Assembly: GCF_002929305.1 (NCBI RefSeq) | Contig: NZ_PJIO01000017.1 | Span: 1 to 64,000 of the forward strand | Source of the DNA: Arthrobacter sp. GMC3 | Lineage (GTDB): Bacteria; Actinomycetota; Actinomycetes; Actinomycetales; Micrococcaceae | Direction: 5' to 3' | Length of the DNA: 64,000 nucleotides | Shown here: positions 8,700 to 15,544 of the stretch, piece after piece | Layout: each line of letters begins with the position of its first letter | Numbering within the stretch: position 1 is the stretch's first letter | The notes under the pieces: generated by a model | The model's input: only the letters and a program-made list of their open reading frames with translations | The model's database searches: none | What the model was told of the DNA's origin: nothing | Position numbers and translations under genes: made by a program

Positions 8700-8812
8700 C
8701 GCGCTTGCCATGACCGCTCCGGCCTGGCCAGGTCGTCACCCGGGGCACCCCGCCGCGAAAGGAGGGTTGCCGGCCAGCAAACCGGGGTTTAGCGCTGGCA
8801 CTCGTGACCTAT
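8700..8812 (-). promoter_or_regulatory. SAM-IV type riboswitch
   Basis: On the minus strand this leader has the SAM-I/SAM-IV core: a closing helix AGGTC (8806-8810) / GACCT (8730-8734), then CACGAGTGCCAGCG, CTGGCCGGCAACCCTCC and GGGGTGCCCCGGGTGA. The conserved GAG, GGCAACC and GTGCC elements of the SAM binding core are all present. The actinobacterial form with these exact strings is the SAM-IV class. It lies about 75-185 bases before the class V PLP gene. T-rich tracts at 8685-8692 and 8672-8679 (minus strand) may be part of a terminator-type expression platform. Binding of SAM should reduce expression. Confidence 0.85.
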
Positions 8813-8890
8813 GCAAAAAATAGTAGCCCAACACCGCGAGCGGCGCATTTGTTACGTTGCATAACGGGCCGTGGTGGGCAAGGGTCCAAG

Positions 8891-8930
8891 GCAAGAAAAA
8901 AGTACGACGGCGTTGACCGCCGTCGTACTT
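8891..8930 (-). terminator. Intrinsic terminator of hisN
   Basis: A perfect 13-bp stem, AAGTACGACGGCG (8900-8912) and CGCCGTCGTACTT (8918-8930), encloses a 5-base loop. On the minus strand it is followed by a run of T (the A tract at 8896-8900). It lies 26 bases past the hisN stop. Confidence 0.9.
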
Positions 8931-8955
8931 AACTCAGCTGCGCTTCTTGGGATTC

Positions 8956-9774
8956 TCAGGCGAGAAGATCGTCCCATCCCGGGTTCAGGCGGCGCAAAAC
9001 TTCCGCATGCAAGATCGAATTGGTGGCCAGGGCATTGCCGCCAAACGGGCCATCCACGCCCTCCAGTGAGGTGAAGCGGCCACCGGCCTCAGTCACGATC
9101 GGGACCAATGCCGCCATGTCGTACAGGTTCAATTCGGGCTCGCAGGCGATGTCAACGGCACCTTCGGCAACCAGGCAGTAAGACCAAAAATCACCATAGG
9201 CGCGCGTGCGCCACACGTCATCAGTGAGGCCCAGAAATTCCTCTCGATTGCCGCGTTCGGCCCAGCCGTTCAAGGACGAAAAGGAAAGGGAGGCGTCGGA
9301 GAGCTCGGAGACGTTGGAGACCCGGATACGTGTTGCTGTGGCCAGCGACTTGCCCATGTAGGCTCCGGTGCCCTCCGCGGCCCACCAGCGCTTGCCCAGG
9401 GCCGGGGCGCTGACGAGCCCCACCACGGGCCTGCCGTCTTCAACCAAAGCGATCAGGGTGGCCCAGACAGGAACCCCGCGGACAAAGTTCTTGGTGCCGT
9501 CAATGGGGTCGATGATCCAGCGGCGTGAGCCGTGTCCGCTGCTGCCGAACTCTTCGCCCAGCACGGCGTCGCGGGGCCGAACCCGCGACAGCTGGCTGCG
9601 GATCGACTCCTCGGCCGCCTTGTCCGCATCGGTTACAGGCGTCAGGTCCGGCTTGGTCTCAATCTGCAAGTCAAGTGCCTTGAAGCGGGACATGGTCAGG
9701 GAATCGACGCTGTCGGCCAGAACGTGGGCCAAGCGCAGGTCATCGTTGTACGTCTGAGGGGGCGTCATACTCAT
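8956..9774 (-). CDS. hisN: Histidinol-phosphatase, inositol monophosphatase family
   Basis: About 272 residues of the Mg-dependent IMPase superfamily, removing phosphate from histidinol phosphate in histidine synthesis. Signatures are GEEFG (metal-ligand Glu), IDPIDGTKNF (motif 1, two Asp ligands) and NLYDMAALVPIVTEAGG (motif 2, with the third Asp). The HisN branch typical of Actinobacteria has this length and a DPIDGTKNFVRG sequence. Three alternative starts lie together (GTG 9777, ATG 9774, ATG 9768) and none has a clear ribosome site. A strong terminator follows. A generic inositol phosphatase cannot be excluded. Confidence 0.87.
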   Translation of the reverse strand: MSMTPPQTYNDDLRLAHVLADSVDSLTMSRFKALDLQIETKPDLTPVTDADKAAEESIRSQLSRVRPRDAVLGEEFGSSGHGSRRWIIDPIDGTKNFVRGVPVWATLIALVEDGRPVVGLVSAPALGKRWWAAEGTGAYMGKSLATATRIRVSNVSELSDASLSFSSLNGWAERGNREEFLGLTDDVWRTRAYGDFWSYCLVAEGAVDIACEPELNLYDMAALVPIVTEAGGRFTSLEGVDGPFGGNALATNSILHAEVLRRLNPGWDDLLA

Positions 9775-9834
9775 CACGTTATCGGTTATTGGGGCCGCCG
9801 GCCGACTGGCACGCAGGTGGTCCTGTCATTTTCC

Positions 9835-10020
9835 GACGGCGGAACCGCTATTCCCTCGGCTCGGAAGGCGGCCCAACATTTTTCCGTCTGGGCCCACGAG
9901 CGCGAGGGACCCTCTGCGAGCTTGCGAGCGGTGGGAGCGCTTGGGGCCTATCCGACGCGTCGGCCGCGGGCGGCCTTTGGCGTCTCCTTTACGTCGACTA
10001 CAAAAAATGTTGGCTCCGCC
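9835..10020. repeat. Dispersed intergenic repeat, copy A (with internal insertion)
   Basis: The non-coding stretch 9775-10105 between hisN and rsgA carries no gene but is full of repeats. Blocks shared in order with 24172-24268 are an ACGGCGG...ATTCCCTCGG block (here ending at 9859), TATCCGAC (9949-9956), the palindromic CGGCCGCGGGCGGCC (9961-9975), TCTCCTTTACG (9983-9993) and GGCTCCG (10012-10018). About 90 bases between the first and second blocks are absent from the other copy; they contain the first unit of a local direct repeat. Confidence 0.75.
9890..9946. repeat. Local direct repeat, unit 1
   Basis: Begins GGGCCCACGAGCGCGAGGGA and ends GTGGGAGCGCTTGGGG. It is matched at 10048-10105 with a few differences in the middle. 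Both units sit in the non-coding gap between hisN and rsgA. Confidence 0.75.
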
Positions 10021-10047
10021 CTCCTCGGCATGGCCACCCGAAATGCT

Positions 10048-10105
10048 GGGCCCACAAGCGCGAGGGACCCGGCACGAGCGAAGCGAGTAGTGGGAGCCTT
10101 GGGGG
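10048..10105. repeat. Local direct repeat, unit 2
   Basis: Begins GGGCCCACAAGCGCGAGGGA and ends GTGGGAGCCTTGGGG; the central part reads GAGCGAAGCGAG in place of GAGCTTGCGAG in unit 1. It ends at the stop codon of rsgA, so it may be part of the transcript end of rsgA. Confidence 0.75.
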
Positions 10106-11236
10106 TCAGTCGATCTGGCCTAGTTCCTTGGCCTCGGCGCGGCCCTCGGTCCTGTCACTGGTGCCCAGCAATCGTCGCAGTGACGCCAACCGGGCGGGTC
10201 CGGCGTCGCCCGCGTAGCCTGCGGCCACGTAGGGGTCCAGGCCGCAGTTGACGGCAACGCTGTCATGCTTGCAACCGCGTTCGCAGTCGTCGGTGCCGGG
10301 TTGCAGATCGGGGAAGGCCTGCAAGATCCTGTCGGGGTTGACATGCGCCAGTCCAAAGGAGCGGATACCCGGGGTGTCAATGATCCAGGAGCGGGGTTCG
10401 CCGTCCTGGAGCCGCAGGGCCAAAGCGGAAGATGAGGTGTGCCGTCCGCGGCCGGTGACGGCGTTGACGCCGCCGGTGGCGCGCTGGGAGCCGGTGAGCG
10501 CGTTGACCATGGTGGACTTGCCCACGCCTGAATGTCCCACCAGGACGCTGACCTTGCCGTCAAGGTATTCACGCAGTTGTTCGACGGCGCCCCCAGCGAG
10601 CAGGGCGGAGTCGCCGTCGTCGCTGCGAGCGTCAATGGCGGAGGCGGCGTCGGCCGCGCCCGCGGAGGCTGTGCGGCTGATGACCACCGTCATCTCAAGG
10701 TGCTCGTAGTTGGCCAACAGTTCCGCAGGGTCTTTGATGTCTGCCTTGGTGATCAGCAGGATCGGGGCGATGCCAGAATCGTAGGCAGCCACCAGGGCGC
10801 GGTCGATGAAGCCCGTGCGCGGCTCCGGATTTGCCGCTGCCACCACGATGACGAGTTGGTCGGCGTTGGCCACCACCACCCGCTCGATGGGGTCTGTGTC
10901 GTCGGCGCTGCGGCGCAACAGCGTGCGGCGTTCCTCCACACGCACCAGGCGCGCCAGGGTGTCCGGCTTGCCGGAGGTATCGCCCACCAGCGCCACGAAG
11001 TCACCTGCCACCACGGGGGAGCGGCGCAGCTCGCGCGCCCGGGCGGCGATGAGCACCCGCTCGGCGGGCAGGTCCTCATCCACGATGGCGGTGTAGCGGC
11101 CACGGTCCACGGTGATGATGCGGCCAATGACGGCGTCGTCGTGTGCGGGCCGGTCCTTGGTGCGTGGCCGGCTGCCCTTCTTGTTCGCCCTGACCCTGAC
11201 ATCGGATTCGTCCCAGGTGCTGTAGTCGCGTGCCAT
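10106..11236 (-). CDS. rsgA: Ribosome small subunit-dependent GTPase RsgA
   Basis: A 376-residue circularly permuted GTPase acting in late 30S maturation. The G4 motif (ITKAD) precedes G1 (GHSGVGKSTMVNAL) and G3 (DTPGIRSFG), the hallmark of this family. An N-terminal OB-like part (DRGRYTAIVDEDLPAERV) and a C-terminal zinc-knuckle (DDCERGCKHDS with a later C) are visible. It starts four bases after the aroA stop; aroA-rsgA adjacency is common in Actinobacteria and implies a shared transcript. The middle contains an Ala/Ser/Asp-rich insertion (ASAGAADAASAIDARSDDG) that is probably a surface loop. Confidence 0.95.
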   Translation of the reverse strand: MARDYSTWDESDVRVRANKKGSRPRTKDRPAHDDAVIGRIITVDRGRYTAIVDEDLPAERVLIAARARELRRSPVVAGDFVALVGDTSGKPDTLARLVRVEERRTLLRRSADDTDPIERVVVANADQLVIVVAAANPEPRTGFIDRALVAAYDSGIAPILLITKADIKDPAELLANYEHLEMTVVISRTASAGAADAASAIDARSDDGDSALLAGGAVEQLREYLDGKVSVLVGHSGVGKSTMVNALTGSQRATGGVNAVTGRGRHTSSSALALRLQDGEPRSWIIDTPGIRSFGLAHVNPDRILQAFPDLQPGTDDCERGCKHDSVAVNCGLDPYVAAGYAGDAGPARLASLRRLLGTSDRTEGRAEAKELGQID

Positions 11237-11240
11237 CCGC

Positions 11241-12545
11241 TTACGCCTCGATCACAGCGGTCTGAGCCACCATATCGGCCCACATTTGCGGGAAGGTGGG
11301 CATGGTCTTGGAGGTGGTGGCGATGTCTTCAACCTCGATGCCGGGTACGGCGAGCCCGATGATGGCGCCTGCGGTGGCCATCCGGTGGTCCTCGTAGCTG
11401 TGGACCACGCCCGCGTGCAGGGGAGCGGGCGTGATGATCAGTCCGTCGTCGGTTTCGACGGCGTTGCCGCCCAGAGCATTGATCTCGGCAACCAGCGCCG
11501 CCAACCGGTCGGTCTCATGCCCACGAAGGTGGGCGATGCCACGCAACTGCGATGGGCCTGTTGCCAAAGCGCAGAGAGCGGCTATAGAGGGGGCAAGCTC
11601 GCTGGTGTCGGCGATGTCCACGCCAAGAATTTCCGGTCCGCCCGTGACACTCAAGACGCCGTCCTCTAATGTCACCGTGGCACCGAACTGTGGCAGAATT
11701 TCACGCCATTTATCGCCCACCTGGGTGGTGTTCAATGGCCAGTTTGGGATCCTTACGGTGCCGCGCGAGGCCAATGCGGCGGCCAGGAAGGGGCCGGCGT
11801 TGGAAAGATCCTGTTCCAGAACCACATCAAAGGCGGCAATGGGGCCCGGCTGAACAATCCAGTGCTTGGGCGTGGAGTCATCCACCGTGACCCCCAAGGA
11901 CCGCAGCACTTCAATGGTCATGGAAATGTGATCAACGCTGGGTACGGAGTCGCCTGTGTGCACCAAGTGCAGGCCCTGTGTGAACCGGGCGGCCACCAGC
12001 AAGATGGCGGAGACGAACTGCGAGGAGGCGCCAGCGTCAATGGCGACATGGCCGCCCTCAACGGTTCCGGTGCCGTGGACTGTGAACGGCATGAACCCGT
12101 CCTCGCCGCCGGAAACTTTCACGCCCAATGCGGTCAAGGCGGCCAGAACGGGCGCCATGGGGCGCACCCGGGCGGTGGGGTCGCCGTCGAACGCCACAGA
12201 CCCGGACAGCAACGCTGCCAGCGGGGGAACAAAGCGCATGACAGTTCCGGCAAGCCCGCAATCAATGGCGGCGTCAACGGAGGAACCGGCCGGGATGGGG
12301 GTAACCACCAGGTCGGGTACCGTTCCGGTCCCCGGCACCTCTTCAATGCCGACGCCCAAGGCGCGCAGGGCCCCGATCATCAGTTCGGAATCACGGGACT
12401 GCAGGGGCGCACGTAGCCGGGACACGCCGTCGGCCACGGCGGCCAATACCAAATACCTGTTGGTCAGCGATTTGGACGCCGGGATGGTGACGGTAGCGTC
12501 CAGGGGTGTTGCGGTAAACGGTGCGGGCCAAAGGGCGGATGTCAT
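11241..12545 (-). CDS. aroA: 3-phosphoshikimate 1-carboxyvinyltransferase
   Basis: A 434-residue EPSP synthase: it transfers enolpyruvyl from PEP to shikimate-3-phosphate in aromatic amino acid synthesis. The N-terminal SKSLTNRYLVLAA, the DCGLAGTVMRFV segment (PEP site) and the late RGHETDRLAAL and SYEDHRMA motifs are all present. Its length is normal. It is first in an aroA-rsgA pair and lies seven bases downstream of the DoxX-family gene, so the three probably form one operon transcribed leftward. Confidence 0.95.
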   Translation of the reverse strand: MTSALWPAPFTATPLDATVTIPASKSLTNRYLVLAAVADGVSRLRAPLQSRDSELMIGALRALGVGIEEVPGTGTVPDLVVTPIPAGSSVDAAIDCGLAGTVMRFVPPLAALLSGSVAFDGDPTARVRPMAPVLAALTALGVKVSGGEDGFMPFTVHGTGTVEGGHVAIDAGASSQFVSAILLVAARFTQGLHLVHTGDSVPSVDHISMTIEVLRSLGVTVDDSTPKHWIVQPGPIAAFDVVLEQDLSNAGPFLAAALASRGTVRIPNWPLNTTQVGDKWREILPQFGATVTLEDGVLSVTGGPEILGVDIADTSELAPSIAALCALATGPSQLRGIAHLRGHETDRLAALVAEINALGGNAVETDDGLIITPAPLHAGVVHSYEDHRMATAGAIIGLAVPGIEVEDIATTSKTMPTFPQMWADMVAQTAVIEA

Positions 12546-12552
12546 GGGTAAA

Positions 12553-13068
12553 TTACTGTCCTGTCACGTCATGGGCGAGCGCGCGAACGCTCTTGTCGGC
12601 ATTCTGAATTTTCTTGGTGGCGGTTTTCTTGCCCGACTCAAGGAGTCGTTCGGCGCGCCAAGCAATGCCCGGACGGCCCGCAGTGTCGACACTTACCAGA
12701 AGGGCCCCACCTAGCAGGCCGATGTTCTTGGCCAGCTGGCTGCGGCGATGTGCCTTACCTTCCTTGGTGTCCGTAGCGGCGCTGCGATACTCCACAACAG
12801 TGCCCAGCCCGGCGGTCAGGGCCAGGATCACGGCGGCGGGTCGGGAAAACTTGCCGGTAGCCACCAGCACACCGGCACCCACTTGGGCCCCGGCCAGGAT
12901 CCGGGCCAGCGTGCGCTCACTGGCCTGCACCGGAAGTGCAGCCGAAACGCGGCTCAGAACCGGTGAAAGCTGCTGTGCAGTTTCCTCGGAGCGGCGGAGC
13001 TTGTCCAAGCCCGAAAGGATGAAGGATGAGGCAAGCATGGGGCGGGCAAGTGCGCGAACTAGTGACAA
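12553..13068 (-). CDS. DoxX family membrane protein
   Basis: A 171-residue protein with the DoxX pattern: an N-terminal ARPMLASSFILSGLDKL, followed by helices around ARILAGAQVGAGVLVATG, FSRPAAVILALTAG and KNIGLLGGALLVSVDTAG. About four membrane helices are expected. In mycobacteria a DoxX protein takes part in thiol/oxidative stress defence; whether this one does is not known, though it lies divergent from sigR. It is the first gene of the leftward doxX-aroA-rsgA run. The C-terminal 35 residues are rich in Lys. Confidence 0.85.
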   Translation of the reverse strand: MSLVRALARPMLASSFILSGLDKLRRSEETAQQLSPVLSRVSAALPVQASERTLARILAGAQVGAGVLVATGKFSRPAAVILALTAGLGTVVEYRSAATDTKEGKAHRRSQLAKNIGLLGGALLVSVDTAGRPGIAWRAERLLESGKKTATKKIQNADKSVRALAHDVTGQ

Positions 13069-13160
13069 GGTGGCCTCCGTATATGTGCTGAGAAACGCCC
13101 GGCGCCAAGCCGGGACGTTTCATCCTTGTTCCAAGTCTCGCACTTTGGTGCAGTGTTTGC

Positions 13161-13186
13161 GGAATATCCCGCGGCGTCGCCCGGTT
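13161..13186 (+). promoter_or_regulatory. Sigma-R type promoter upstream of sigR
   Basis: GGAAT (13161-13165) and GTT (13184-13186) are separated by exactly 18 bases, the known sigma-R/SigH promoter consensus GGAAT-N18-GTT. It lies about 70 bases before the sigR start and suggests that the sigma factor drives its own transcription under thiol stress. Confidence 0.75.
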
Positions 13187-13254
13187 TGCAATGGTAGTAA
13201 CAGGGCCGTGGAGCCCGGTGGACGGCTTTAGCAAATAGGTGAAGAAAGGTGGCA

Positions 13255-13998
13255 ATGCAGACACTGACAGTAGACTCGTTAGTGATGAACATTTCCGAGC
13301 CTGAGCAAGTCATTGAGTCCGCTGCCCAGCCAGGCAGCGACAAGTCCATTGAAGTTGTGCCCCCGGTGAATACCGATGTGGACACAGTTGATGTTGCCAA
13401 TGAGAGTGTTGAGGCACGCCGCGCCCGTTTTGAACGTGACGCCATGCAATATGTTGACCAGTTGTATTCGGCCGCCATGCGCATGGCCCGCAATCCCAGC
13501 GACGCCGAGGACCTGGTCCAGGAGGCCTACACCAAGGCGTTTTCGGCCTTCCACCAGTACAAGCCCGGCACTAATTTGAAGGCTTGGCTGTACAGGATTT
13601 TGACCAACACGTACATCAACCTTTACCGCAAGCGCCAACGTGAGCCGTTGCAGTCCAATGCCGATTCCATCGAGGACTGGCAGCTGGCACGGGCCGAGTC
13701 GCACACCTCCCGGGGGTTGCGATCGGCCGAGGCTGACGCCTTGGACCATCTGCCGGACTCCGACGTGAAGAATGCTCTTCAGGCCATTCCGGAGGAATTC
13801 CGGCTGGCAGTCTATTTTGCCGACGTTGAAGGCTACGCGTACAAGGAAATTTCAGAGATCATGAACACCCCCATTGGGACCGTGATGTCACGGTTGCACA
13901 GGGGACGGAAGCTGTTGCGAGACATGCTGGCCGACTATGCAGTAGATCGCGGATATGCCAAGGGCGCCGCGAATGAACTTAAGGAAATGGAGAAATAA
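13255..13998 (+). CDS. sigR: ECF sigma factor of the SigR/SigH type
   Basis: About 247 residues. Region 2 is ARNPSDAEDLVQEAYTKAF and the following FHQYKPGTNLKAWLYRIL; region 4 is IPEEFRLAVYFADVEGYAYK with the HTH KEISEIMNTPIGTVMSRLHR. The strong similarity to SigR/SigH and the rsrA gene two bases downstream point to the thiol-oxidative stress regulator controlling thioredoxin and mycothiol genes. The ATG at 13255 has GAAGAAAGG five bases upstream; a GTG two codons earlier is a poorer choice. An N-terminal extension of about 50 acidic residues precedes region 2, long compared with typical members. Confidence 0.95.
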   Translation: MQTLTVDSLVMNISEPEQVIESAAQPGSDKSIEVVPPVNTDVDTVDVANESVEARRARFERDAMQYVDQLYSAAMRMARNPSDAEDLVQEAYTKAFSAFHQYKPGTNLKAWLYRILTNTYINLYRKRQREPLQSNADSIEDWQLARAESHTSRGLRSAEADALDHLPDSDVKNALQAIPEEFRLAVYFADVEGYAYKEISEIMNTPIGTVMSRLHRGRKLLRDMLADYAVDRGYAKGAANELKEMEK

Positions 13999-14000
13999 TC

Positions 14001-14261
14001 ATGGGCGACTGCCAGAGCCTGGGTGATTGCGACGATGCGCGCGTCGGCCGCATCTATGAATACCTTGACGGCGCCTTGTCCCGCGAAGACCTGATCGAGA
14101 TCAAGGTCCACCTGGACGGCTGCGCCGACTGCGCCCAAGAGTACGACCTTGAGTGTGTCATTCGCACCGTGGTGAAGCGTTCCTGCAAGGAAGCGGCTCC
14201 CGCAACGCTCAAGGCAGCCATACTGGCCCGCCTCCATGAAGGCCGCCCAGCCGAGGTTTAG
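14001..14261 (+). CDS. rsrA: Zinc-binding anti-sigma factor RsrA
   Basis: An 86-residue ZAS-family anti-sigma factor. The zinc/redox motif is H37-x3-C41-x2-C44 (HLDGCADC), with an additional Cys at residue 10, matching the arrangement of redox-sensing RsrA of Streptomyces. When reduced and zinc-bound it should hold SigR inactive; disulfide formation releases SigR. It is translated immediately after sigR (2-base gap). Its stop codon overlaps by four bases the stop of the convergent haemoglobin gene. Confidence 0.95.
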   Translation: MGDCQSLGDCDDARVGRIYEYLDGALSREDLIEIKVHLDGCADCAQEYDLECVIRTVVKRSCKEAAPATLKAAILARLHEGRPAEV

Positions 14262-14773
14262 TCGGCTGGCGGACGCAGTGATATGGTGCTGTGGGCACTT
14301 GCCTGCCGTCCCGTCACGCGCCGCAGCATAGACCCGGCGATCTGATGCGCCGCCGCTTTCGCCAGCTCGGCCTTATCCCCGCTGAATAGCTCATCCACGC
14401 TCTGGCCCCACAACTGCAGCCACCGGTTGAAATGCTCAGGCGTCAGCGGCTCCTTCGCATGGATTTCGAAGTGGACCTGTAGGGCATTTCTGTTGTACAG
14501 GCCCGCTTTGAACAGCACCGTCTGCCAAAAGTCGGCCATGATGGGCAGGTGCCGTGTAAGGTCCAGCGGCACCACCTGCGTAAAAATTGGGCCAATGAGC
14601 GGGTCGGCAAAGGCGCGCAGGTAAAAGGTCTGCACAAGTGTCACGATGTCCTCCCGCCCGGCAATGTCACGAAGGCTGTTCGCCGTGGCGTTCTGGGCCC
14701 GCTGGTAGGTGTTTACGTTCGACGCCGTCCTGCCGGAGCCCAGAAGCCGGCCAGCCTGCGGTGGGATATCCAT
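14258..14773 (-). CDS. Truncated haemoglobin (group III-like)
   Basis: A 171-residue protein with a truncated globin fold: DIVTLVQTFYLRAFADPLIGPIF, LTRHLPIMADFWQTVLF and VHFEIHAKEPLTPEHFNRWL. The combination of HAKEPLTPEHFNRWLQLW with a short N-terminal helix is typical of group III trHbs. Heme-bound O2 or NO detoxification is a common role. The start is ATG with one base separating it from the upstream membrane protein gene on the same strand, so these are probably co-transcribed. About 35 N-terminal residues precede the globin domain and the last 20 are low complexity. It is convergent with rsrA. Confidence 0.88.
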   Translation of the reverse strand: MDIPPQAGRLLGSGRTASNVNTYQRAQNATANSLRDIAGREDIVTLVQTFYLRAFADPLIGPIFTQVVPLDLTRHLPIMADFWQTVLFKAGLYNRNALQVHFEIHAKEPLTPEHFNRWLQLWGQSVDELFSGDKAELAKAAAHQIAGSMLRRVTGRQASAHSTISLRPPAD

Positions 14774-14774
14774 G

Positions 14775-15242
14775 TTAGGCAGCCACGTCCATGACGATCA
14801 GGATGCCAGCTACGGGTAGGGCAACAGCCTTCAACGCCTCGGACGCTATGTAGGCCATATGCAAGCTGGTGCCGACCTTCGCTTTCACGGGGGAGCCGCC
14901 GTCGTGCGTAAGAGCCGTTTGAGCCAGCGCCAGGGTCCGCTGCGCCATGGCCGGGCGCAGGGCCAGCATCTGCAAGGCCAGGGCCGCCATGGACAGGATC
15001 AGCAATGCGCCTGCCGCTGCCGAGACCACCTCGCCAGCGAAGAGCCACGCCACAACAATGATGATGGCCAAGACGGCCTCTGCACGGTTCAAGGCCTGGA
15101 AGACCAACCGTCCGATCCCCACGCCCAGGGCGTGCGTCATGCCGGGTGCCCGAAATTTCAGGGGTGTCTCGATGAAGGAAATGGCAACGATCATGCCAAA
15201 CCAGACGAAAGGCACCATGGTGACCAGGACAAGTGCGATCAT
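14775..15242 (-). CDS. Hypothetical membrane protein
   Basis: A 155-residue protein with four hydrophobic segments: MIALVLVTMVPFVWFGMIVA, AVLAIIIVVAWLFAG, ALLILSMAALALQML and a C-terminal ALKAVALPVAGILIVMD. The pattern, with a short ISFIETPLKF motif after the first helix, resembles small membrane proteins of the DUF4149/TMEM205 type, but I cannot assign it firmly. The stop is one base before the start of the globin gene, so the two are an operon. Confidence 0.65.
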   Translation of the reverse strand: MIALVLVTMVPFVWFGMIVAISFIETPLKFRAPGMTHALGVGIGRLVFQALNRAEAVLAIIIVVAWLFAGEVVSAAAGALLILSMAALALQMLALRPAMAQRTLALAQTALTHDGGSPVKAKVGTSLHMAYIASEALKAVALPVAGILIVMDVAA

Positions 15243-15295
15243 GTCAACGGCTTTCTAAGGGCGGATGCTCACTTCCACTTTAGCGATGAACACAC

Positions 15296-15332
15296 AAAAG
15301 CCCGTCCCGCCACTTGGGCGAAACGGGCTTTT
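15296..15332 (-). terminator. Terminator downstream of the bL37 gene
   Basis: A 10-bp stem, AAAAGCCCGT (15296-15305) and ACGGGCTTTT (15323-15332), encloses an inner CGCC/GGCG stem. It ends 17 bases past the bL37 stop. The minus-strand T run is within the stem end, as in many intrinsic terminators. Confidence 0.75.
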
Positions 15333-15348
15333 GCCCATAAGTCAAGAC

Positions 15349-15423
15349 TTAGGTGTTGGGACGCTTACCGTGGTTTGCGCCGCTACCCTTACGGTCCCGA
15401 CGCTTGCGTGAACGCTTTGACAT
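15349..15423 (-). CDS. 24-residue ribosomal protein bL37
   Basis: This short frame on the minus strand encodes a 24-residue, very basic peptide: MSKRSRKRRDRKGSG then ANHGKRPNT. It matches, from memory, the actinobacterial 50S protein bL37 seen in mycobacterial ribosome structures, which has the same length and the ANHGKRPN ending. The start ATG has GGAGG (15429-15433) five bases upstream and a terminator follows, so it has its own small transcription unit. Such frames are commonly missed in annotation because of their size. I am confident that the gene is real. Confidence 0.9.
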   Translation of the reverse strand: MSKRSRKRRDRKGSGANHGKRPNT

Positions 15424-15544
15424 AGCTGCCTCCAATCATTGAAAAGATCCGAATAAGATCTGCCCCCTAGTCTCCCATATCCGGCAGTTATGCACCTAAC
15501 TGGGGTCTCTGGCAGTGAAGTGTTCACAGCGCGCGAGGCGCCTG

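Noticed and set aside
8640..8700. Strong terminator directly after the riboswitch
   Set aside because: Two T tracts are present on the minus strand, but I could not find a clean stem before them, so I only mention them with the riboswitch.
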